NCBI GenBank assembly: GCA_937901365.1
Contig: CALCEF010000003.1
Coordinates: forward strand, 1-22,124
Reading direction: 5' to 3'
Length of the DNA: 22,124 bases
DNA from: an uncultured euryarchaeote
Lineage (GTDB): Archaea > Thermoplasmatota > Poseidoniia > Poseidoniales > Thalassarchaeaceae
Shown here: in pieces, positions 17,244 to 22,124 of the stretch
How the letters are laid out: each line of letters opens with the position of its first letter
Numbering within the stretch: position 1 is the first letter of the stretch
Notes under the pieces: generated by a model
Told to the model about the DNA's origin: nothing
Database searches by the model: none
The model's input: the letters and a program-made list of their open reading frames with translations, nothing else
Made by a program: the position numbers and the translations under genes

Positions 17244-19646
17244 TCAACGCCGAATTGTGCTTCTCAATCCGCATTTTGGGCAGTCGATTTGTGCTTGATC
17301 GATTCCAACCGGCATATCCACTGCATAATGCTGCCCACAGTCTCCACATGTTCCGACAACCTCCGTGGTTTGTTCAGTAGGCGTTGTAGGGGCTTCAACA
17401 ACGGTTTCTGGCTCCGGTTTCGGAGTGGTTTCAACCGGTGCCTGTTGAGATGGTTGATTCAACACTGTGGGCATCTCGATTCCACTCGACAGAACTCTTG
17501 AGCGGTCATCAGATGATTTCGGTGTTTGAGGTTCTGGTTTTGGTTCCGGTTTCACCACAGGCTCAGGTTCTTCTTCTGGGTCTGCAAATGCTGAGAGAAG
17601 CGCGTTGTCATCGACACCACTTGAACGGGCGGCGGTAGAGGGTTGTTGTGAACCATAGCTGGTTCCAACTCCCGCGATTTCGGCCATCTCATTGCCACCA
17701 CCACGTTGGAATCCACTGGATGCTCCTCGATTTTGGAACATCTGCAATTGCTCTTCGTGATCTGGTTGGCGAGAGGCTTGCTCTTCCTCTGCTGCCCTGC
17801 GAGCGGCTTCCTCTGCCATCAATTCCTGATGAGCGCTCCGCTGCCTCATCGATCTGAACAGGAATATACCACCAAAGATTGCGGCGAGAGCAAGCAAAAT
17901 TGCGCCGCCACCGTAGATGTAAGTCATGGTCGCCGACTTTTCGACGGCTTGTTCCTCGACGTATACATTCAACTCACGAGTGGAGGTGATCCCCTGTTCA
18001 TTGGTCACGGTGCAGGTGATTGCATAATCGCCACCTTTGGCAAACGTCCATGTTACCAAATCACCAGAAGCCTCGGCGTCGTTCTTGGTATCGCCATCCA
18101 TGTCGATGTCGACAGAGCGGTCAAAATCCCAGGACCATGACAGAGTTGGCGATTCAGGGTCGCTCGCATTGAGGCGCCATGAGTATTCTTCACCAGCCAT
18201 GACCTCGGTTGGCCCAGTGATGAAATCTAGAATGGGAGATGTTCGATCTTGGATTGTGACGTTGATTGTTTGTGATGCGGTAAGGCCACCTTCGTCTTGA
18301 ACACGCAGGGTCACCGTGTGAACCCCTTCGGCAGAGAAACTGTAAGTGAACGTATTTCCGGTTCCGCTGTCCACTTGTGCGGTAAGACCATCTGCAATCC
18401 ATTCTTCCTTCACAATACCCCAATTGTCCGATGATGAACTGGTCAATGTGAACGATTCATCGAATCCTCGAACCAAATTGTTACCACCATTGATGATGGG
18501 TGTTGGTGCTGTTTGGTCTTCAACACTGAATGAGATTGTCGAAAGATCGATTCTCCCATCTACACCATTCGCTCTCAACGAGACATCGTAGGTTCCATTT
18601 CCATCAAATCGAACCTGAGCCCAACTGCCAGTCTCTTCGAATGTTCCATCGTTGTTCAAATCCCACTCAAAGGCACTAGAATCTACTTGATTTGAGAGAT
18701 TAGGCGTGCTGTTTGCGGATAGGGTTACGAGTTCGTCGACGTCGACCATCGCAGCTGCATCACTAGTGATTGTAGCCTCAAGGACCGGCAATAGCGTGAC
18801 GATGACTGTGAAACGGGCCTCCTCGGTACCATCACCGCCACCATTTGGTCCGAGCTCATTGTCCGCGTAGAGATAGAGAGGTTGGTTTGCATGCGCAGCA
18901 TCAACTGTCCAGACCACGCTGTCCTCAGATGTCACCTGCAAAAGGTCGGCACCTGTGACTCTGAATTCTGGAGGATTGCCCTCAAGATAACTAGCGCGCT
19001 GATTTTCGGTTAGAATGAATAAATCTGGATTGCCAGTGAGTGGAATCGCACTGATTGAGACCTGTGTGCCCTCATCGAGAATCAAGTCGTTCTCATCGAT
19101 GAGTTTCGTGTGACTGTTGATGTCAAGGTTGACCAGAGCGTCGTGCATTGTCCAATAACTCTGAGTTGGGAAGGATATATCCAGACTAACCTGGAGAGCA
19201 CTACCACCTTGAGCACCTTGATCATCATCTCCAGGATGATCCAGATTGTCGAGAACAACATACCAATTCTTGTCATCCTCATCGGTGGGAACTGTCCAAT
19301 GCCAACGGGCGGAACCCACCATGTCTTCAAACACGGTCTCTTCTGCCCAATATACCGGTGAACGATATGATTGATCGTTTGCATAGGCTTGCAATGCAGC
19401 GTTTCTGAACACCAGGAAATCAAAGTTTACATCGCCTGTTACTTCGAATTCGACGATGGTCCCTTGAGCCAAAATCCCAAGAGAAATTTGCCGACAGTCC
19501 TGATCAGCGATGATGATTGGGTCGGGAATTGAACTCATGTCAATGGTCTCGCAAACTGTTGCCCGCCCCTCGCTTGAGGAGGCCAGTGGGAACGATGACA
19601 TGACCAGAAGGGTCACGAGGAAGAACACCACGCGTCCGCGTCGCAT
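17244..19646 (-). CDS. PKD-domain surface protein with membrane anchor and cytoplasmic zinc ribbon
   Basis: About 800 residues. The ATG is chosen because it begins a good signal peptide (MRRGRVVFFLVTLLVMSSFP); a TTG six codons upstream lies directly against AGGTGA with no spacing. Order: signal peptide; an N-terminal beta region (about 30-285) of unknown family containing an acidic stretch; three PKD/Ig-like domains (about 287-377, 378-467, 468-565), two with the PKD hallmarks W-D-x-N/D-x-D-G and G-x-Y-x-V (FEWDLNNDGTFEE, GTYDVSLRANG; WSWDFDRS, GGDYAITCTV); a membrane helix (about 573-597); an Ala/Glu/Arg helical stretch (600-625); a long Pro/Glu/Gln/Thr-rich linker (about 690-760); and a terminal zinc ribbon with Cys767, Cys770, Cys789 and Cys792. 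PKD domains usually mediate binding to other surface proteins or glycans. It follows RNase Z by about 50 bases. Confidence 0.85.
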   Translation of the reverse strand: MRRGRVVFFLVTLLVMSSFPLASSSEGRATVCETIDMSSIPDPIIIADQDCRQISLGILAQGTIVEFEVTGDVNFDFLVFRNAALQAYANDQSYRSPVYWAEETVFEDMVGSARWHWTVPTDEDDKNWYVVLDNLDHPGDDDQGAQGGSALQVSLDISFPTQSYWTMHDALVNLDINSHTKLIDENDLILDEGTQVSISAIPLTGNPDLFILTENQRASYLEGNPPEFRVTGADLLQVTSEDSVVWTVDAAHANQPLYLYADNELGPNGGGDGTEEARFTVIVTLLPVLEATITSDAAAMVDVDELVTLSANSTPNLSNQVDSSAFEWDLNNDGTFEETGSWAQVRFDGNGTYDVSLRANGVDGRIDLSTISFSVEDQTAPTPIINGGNNLVRGFDESFTLTSSSSDNWGIVKEEWIADGLTAQVDSGTGNTFTYSFSAEGVHTVTLRVQDEGGLTASQTINVTIQDRTSPILDFITGPTEVMAGEEYSWRLNASDPESPTLSWSWDFDRSVDIDMDGDTKNDAEASGDLVTWTFAKGGDYAITCTVTNEQGITSTRELNVYVEEQAVEKSATMTYIYGGGAILLALAAIFGGIFLFRSMRQRSAHQELMAEEAARRAAEEEQASRQPDHEEQLQMFQNRGASSGFQRGGGNEMAEIAGVGTSYGSQQPSTAARSSGVDDNALLSAFADPEEEPEPVVKPEPKPEPQTPKSSDDRSRVLSSGIEMPTVLNQPSQQAPVETTPKPEPETVVEAPTTPTEQTTEVVGTCGDCGQHYAVDMPVGIDQAQIDCPKCGLRSTIRR

Positions 19647-19694
19647 ATCGACCGCTCGATTCAATCACCTTTGAAGGTCGCCCATGACAGTGTA

Positions 19695-20801
19695 TCACAG
19701 ATTCTTCTTGTTCCAACCGTTTTCGACACGCACATGATGGACAACGTCCCCATTTGCATCGATTCCAAACCAGTCGCCATCCAATGTCGCAGCCACACCT
19801 CCGGAGAAGTGCTCTCGCGCTTCACTGACCAATGGAGAAAGATGGTCAATTCGACTTGAATAATGTGTCAAGGCCAATGCCGATGCCTTGCAGGTTGTCG
19901 CGTGTCGAGCAGCATCTGCTGCGGTAGAATGGTAATACTGTGTGGCTTTTTCCTGTTTGTCCGCCAAGAAGGTCGCTTCATGGAGCAAGAGTTGAGGTGA
20001 ACTCGGCAGGTGATCCGCATTGAAACCGATGGGACCGTGTGCAGTATCTCCACTGACCATGATGCTACAACCGGGGCGGGGTTCTCCACGGAAACTCGCC
20101 GCCGAGAAATCTTGGCCATCAATCGTCAAATCCTTGCCCTCAGCAAGTTGTCCAATCTGGGCCTCCGTAAGCCCCAGTTCCAAAGCTCGTTCGCGATCGA
20201 ATCGGCCTTGCTTCCGATTGGTCTCAAAATGATAACCACAGGAAGGGACACCATGGTGGGTTGGAACGATGGTTACAGTGACCCCTTCAAGAGGTTGGAT
20301 TGGAGATTTGAATGGTGTGTCATCATCGATGGGAATGAGCACCCAGTCAATCGAATATGATGAGGCTTCATCCTTGGTACCGATGGATTGCCATTGTGAA
20401 AAAAGGATGGCCAAATCCGTGGGCGAAATACCAGTTTCTTCAGGAGGTGTTTCTCCAGGGTGCTGAGTCGCCCACTCAATCGCTTCACGCGTGGTAGGGC
20501 CCATGACCACCATGTCGTTTCGACGGCCATCAAGGTCCAGTGTTTGCAACAATGGCAACAATCCCCAGGTGTGATCTAGATGACCATGCGTGAGGAATAT
20601 CGCGCGTATACGCGAGATACGTGTGCGATTTTCAAGGCCGCTCGATTTGAGAGCACGATTGTGATCCATCATCCGCTTTTGCATACCCTCTCCACAATCG
20701 ATGAGGGCCAAGCCACCGGGTGTATTCAGTACTGAACCTGAGACTGAACGACCATGGGCGAAACGAGCGCTCGACGTGCCCAGCACGTGTAACTCAAACA
20801 T
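19695..20801 (-). CDS. rnz: Ribonuclease Z (tRNA 3' endonuclease, metallo-beta-lactamase fold)
   Basis: Removes the 3' trailer from tRNA precursors in the cytoplasm. The 368-residue form starts at MFELHVLGTSSARFA, behind GAGGAGATC; the open frame 26 codons upstream is not supported. Motifs: IDCGEGMQ (35-41), the metal site FLTHGHLDH with His72, His74, Asp76 and His77, TIVPTHHGVPSCGYHFE (RNase Z H-x-V-P-S-x-G-Y motif), the segment after it ending G-x-x-RPGCSIMVSGDTAHG, LLHEATF, and ALTHYSSR close to the C terminus. All main metal ligands appear present. The HGHLDH order differs from the HLHGDH usual in RNase Z, so a related hydrolase with another substrate is possible but less likely. Upstream lie the PRC-barrel gene and eL15, in keeping with an RNA/translation neighbourhood. 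Confidence 0.83.
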   Translation of the reverse strand: MFELHVLGTSSARFAHGRSVSGSVLNTPGGLALIDCGEGMQKRMMDHNRALKSSGLENRTRISRIRAIFLTHGHLDHTWGLLPLLQTLDLDGRRNDMVVMGPTTREAIEWATQHPGETPPEETGISPTDLAILFSQWQSIGTKDEASSYSIDWVLIPIDDDTPFKSPIQPLEGVTVTIVPTHHGVPSCGYHFETNRKQGRFDRERALELGLTEAQIGQLAEGKDLTIDGQDFSAASFRGEPRPGCSIMVSGDTAHGPIGFNADHLPSSPQLLLHEATFLADKQEKATQYYHSTAADAARHATTCKASALALTHYSSRIDHLSPLVSEAREHFSGGVAATLDGDWFGIDANGDVVHHVRVENGWNKKNL

Positions 20802-20803
20802 TG

Positions 20804-20812
20804 GATCTCCTC
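20804..20812 (-). promoter_or_regulatory. Ribosome binding site of the RNase Z gene
   Basis: GAGGAGATC on the minus strand, two bases before the ATG at 20801 and close to the archaeal consensus. It fixes the start at the MFELHVLG residues rather than at the upstream ATG at 20879. Confidence 0.7.
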
Positions 20813-20831
20813 GCGAATCAACAGAACGACA

Positions 20832-20866
20832 CCCGCTTTCGCAGGCGGCGCCCCAACATTTCGGGG
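20832..20866 (-). promoter_or_regulatory. Two small hairpins between the PRC-barrel gene and RNase Z
   Basis: On the minus strand CCCC-GAAATGTT-GGGG (20866-20851) is followed by CCTGC-GAAA-GCGGG (20845-20832), the second with a GNRA-type tetraloop and one G-T pair. They lie in the 79-base gap before RNase Z. There is no T-run, so a leader structure or processing site is as likely as a terminator. Confidence 0.3.
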
Positions 20867-20880
20867 AAACCCATCCCATT

Positions 20881-21144
20881 TCAAGGGTTCACTGGTTCTC
20901 GAGGAATGGGTGTAGGTGGAAACCATCGCAATAAGATGACGTCTTCGACCGCCCTAATCCAGCGCCAAGGAATGGCGACATGGATACGGTCTTCCACCAA
21001 TTCAGCAGGTGGGTTGGTGACGAACAAATGCGTGCAGGTCCAATCGTCTGAATCGACGACCATGTCGTGAACTGTACCGAGGAAACGACCATTTGGCAGA
21101 ATGACCGGCATACCGCGAAGTTCGGATGCGACTGCTTCGCCCAT
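20881..21144 (-). CDS. Small PRC-barrel domain protein
   Basis: An 87-residue cytoplasmic protein. The first 60 residues fit the PRC-barrel fold: MGEAVASELRGMPVILPNGR then FLGTVHDMVVDSDDWTCTHL and FVTN, the pattern of a small barrel with a G-x-x-LG-x-V-x-D core. Archaeal genomes often carry such free-standing PRC-barrel proteins. The domain is related to that of the 16S processing factor RimM and the reaction-centre H subunit, but the role of the stand-alone form is not settled. The C terminus is rich in proline and tryptophan (RWFPPTPIPREP). The ATG is the first possible start after an in-frame stop and has no ribosome binding site, so leaderless translation or coupling is possible. It lies 51 bases after eL15 and before RNase Z, which suggests an RNA-related role (inference). 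Confidence 0.75.
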   Translation of the reverse strand: MGEAVASELRGMPVILPNGRFLGTVHDMVVDSDDWTCTHLFVTNPPAELVEDRIHVAIPWRWIRAVEDVILLRWFPPTPIPREPVNP

Positions 21145-21195
21145 CGAAATGTGGTGAGACGGGGGTGTCCATCAACCTTGGGCCTGAAATCGGGC

Positions 21196-21786
21196 TTACT
21201 TGCCGCGATTCAGGTTGGCCTTGAGTGAAGGGCGGAGCTTTTCGGCGCCCTTGCCCTTGTTGTGTAGACCGCGACCGCGCTTTCCGGCGCTGGTCTTGCC
21301 GCGGTGTGCGCGGCCAGTGTGGCGGTTCTCAGCAACCCAACCGAGTTGCTTGTCGTTCTGAATCGAAGGATGACTTGGATCGATGAGGATGCATTCGTAG
21401 AACTTGTTCTTTCCATCTTCGCCAACCCAATACGAGTTGAGAACTTCCATGTTCGGGAATTTGCGTGCAACGCGCTCCTCAGCGATACGCTGAATGCTCT
21501 TGGCCATCGTAATCTTGCGCATACCCATCTTGCTCGGCTTGCGCTTCATGTTGATCTTGGACTTTCGAAGTCCACCACGGCGAACTCGGGTTCGAACCAT
21601 GACGACTCCTTGCTTGGCTTTGTATCCCATTCGGCGGGCTGCGTCCAAGCGTGTTGGGCGCTCGATTCGGTTGATGACCGGCTCACGGCGCCACTCTGCC
21701 ATGCGGTCACGGCGGAAGTCGTGAGACATGGCATCCTTGGGTCTCTTCCAAGTATCTCGGACTGCGTGATGTAGTGAACGAGCCAT
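21196..21786 (-). CDS. rpl15e: 50S ribosomal protein eL15 (L15e)
   Basis: Large-subunit ribosomal protein found in archaea and eukaryotes but not bacteria; it binds 23S rRNA. The 196 residues match the family throughout: ERPTRLDAARRMGYKAKQGV, VRTRVRRGGLRKSK, MEVLNSYWVGEDGKNKFYEC followed by ILIDPSHPSI, and the basic tail with TSAGKRGRGL. It is strongly basic, with the Lys/Arg content expected. The ATG at 21786 is used, with GGGTGA five bases upstream; a GTG three codons earlier overlaps that site and is unlikely. A TATA-like element about 45 bases upstream and a terminator of the preceding gene suggest it begins its own transcript, which may continue into the PRC-barrel and RNase Z genes. Confidence 0.97.
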   Translation of the reverse strand: MARSLHHAVRDTWKRPKDAMSHDFRRDRMAEWRREPVINRIERPTRLDAARRMGYKAKQGVVMVRTRVRRGGLRKSKINMKRKPSKMGMRKITMAKSIQRIAEERVARKFPNMEVLNSYWVGEDGKNKFYECILIDPSHPSIQNDKQLGWVAENRHTGRAHRGKTSAGKRGRGLHNKGKGAEKLRPSLKANLNRGK

Positions 21787-21791
21787 GGTAG

Positions 21792-21797
21792 TCACCC
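21792..21797 (-). promoter_or_regulatory. Ribosome binding site of eL15
   Basis: GGGTGA on the minus strand, five bases before the ATG at 21786. It overlaps the upstream in-frame GTG (21795-21793) and so argues against that start. Confidence 0.65.
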
Positions 21798-21825
21798 TTT
21801 GGAGCGTTCCGCCGACCTGCTCCCC

Positions 21826-21834
21826 CTATATGAG
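21826..21834 (-). promoter_or_regulatory. TATA-like promoter element for eL15
   Basis: The minus strand reads CTCATATAGGGG, placed between the upstream terminator and eL15. A start about 25 bases downstream would give a leader of roughly 15-20 bases that still includes the ribosome binding site. Assigned by eye. Confidence 0.45.
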
Positions 21835-21843
21835 CGTCCCGCT

Positions 21844-21869
21844 AAATGGAAAACCCTCCCATAGGGAGG
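21844..21869 (-). terminator. Terminator of the right-hand membrane protein gene
   Basis: On the minus strand CCTCCC, loop TAT, GGGAGG (stem 21869-21855), followed by GTTTTCCATTT. A stable G+C stem plus a T-rich tract, 11 bases after the stop codon, fits a transcription terminator. Confidence 0.6.
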
Positions 21870-21879
21870 AATTAACACT

Positions 21880-22119
21880 CTAAGCCTTGATACAAAGCAA
21901 AATTCCAGCCAATCCGGCACCAAAGAAGCCCCAACCAGCCATGTTTGAATGTGCAGAGATCGAAACTCCCAACTCGTCAACCGTTCCAATGACTGAGCAA
22001 ATGAAGAAGGTGGCGAAGAAAATTAGGTGAATGATACCAACAACAAGTGTATGCTTCTTGAAGGCCAGCAATGCAGTCGAAACCGCAGCGAGTAAGAGGT
22101 ATACAATTGGTGAAAACAT
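21880..22119 (-). CDS. Small three-helix membrane protein of unknown function (start close to the window edge)
   Basis: A 79-residue hydrophobic protein beginning MFSPIVYLLLAAVSTALLAF. Three membrane segments are visible (about residues 3-20, 25-47 and 62-78), separated by a short basic loop (KKH) and an acidic/polar loop (GTVDELGVSISAHSN). The last helix is glycine-rich (GWGFFGAGLAGILL). I do not recognise the family. The ATG is five bases from the end of the window and the frame remains open to the edge (a TTG precedes it), so the true start or ribosome binding site may lie outside. It ends at TAG just before a terminator and is probably transcribed separately from eL15. Confidence 0.6.
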   Translation of the reverse strand: MFSPIVYLLLAAVSTALLAFKKHTLVVGIIHLIFFATFFICSVIGTVDELGVSISAHSNMAGWGFFGAGLAGILLCIKA

Positions 22120-22124
22120 CAACA

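Noticed and set aside
17358..17573. Low-complexity Pro/Glu/Lys stretch as a tandem repeat or mobile element
   Set aside because: It encodes a disordered linker in frame, with irregular KPEP/EPEP units and no flanking repeats or transposase.
20802..20879. Longer RNase Z starting 26 codons upstream
   Set aside because: The extra residues cover two hairpins and a strong ribosome binding site, and they precede the normal N terminus of the family.
21304..21774. A 156-codon plus-strand frame opposite eL15
   Set aside because: Antisense to a ribosomal protein gene; it shows no recognisable protein signature.

Overview
All genes in this window lie on the minus strand, so transcription runs from right to left. 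The gene set suggests an archaeon, most likely a planktonic euryarchaeon of the Marine Group II / Poseidoniales type (inference). The evidence is an archaeal/eukaryotic-type ribosomal protein eL15, an archaeal-style complex I cluster in the order nuoA-B-C-D-H-I, Shine-Dalgarno sites close to GGAGGTGATC, and several very large secreted proteins built from PKD, CARDB and NEW3-like modules with cytoplasmic zinc-finger tails.

Right end (about 19.7-22.1 kb): informational and housekeeping genes. In transcription order these are a small three-helix membrane protein with its own terminator, ribosomal protein eL15 behind a TATA-like element, a small PRC-barrel protein, and RNase Z (tRNA 3' processing).

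Middle (about 4.8-19.65 kb): five consecutive cell-envelope genes filling about 15 kb. They are a PKD-domain surface protein with a C-terminal membrane anchor and a CxxC...CxxC cytoplasmic tail; a 1.46-kilo-residue secreted protein with no recognisable domain; a small single-pass membrane protein; a subtilisin-family protease of about 1520 residues with jelly-roll, CARDB and NEW3-like modules, a membrane anchor and an eight-ligand RING/PHD-like zinc finger; and a protein of about 900 residues made of NEW3-like Ig modules with a C-terminal anchor. The last four are separated by only 4 to about 50 bases and probably form an operon. I infer an exported proteolysis/surface-layer module whose protease and PKD protein expose metal-binding tails inside the cell.

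Left end (1-4.66 kb): the start of a respiratory complex I operon, nuoA, B, C, D, H and the first third of nuoI, which runs off the window. Each junction is tight, and most stop codons are embedded in the next gene's ribosome binding site. NuoH carries a roughly 55-60 residue insertion, NuoA lacks one of its conserved membrane acids, and nuoA is preceded by a strong hairpin overlapping its ribosome binding site.

No gap exceeds about 100 bases. I saw no tRNA, rRNA, CRISPR array, insertion sequence or origin.
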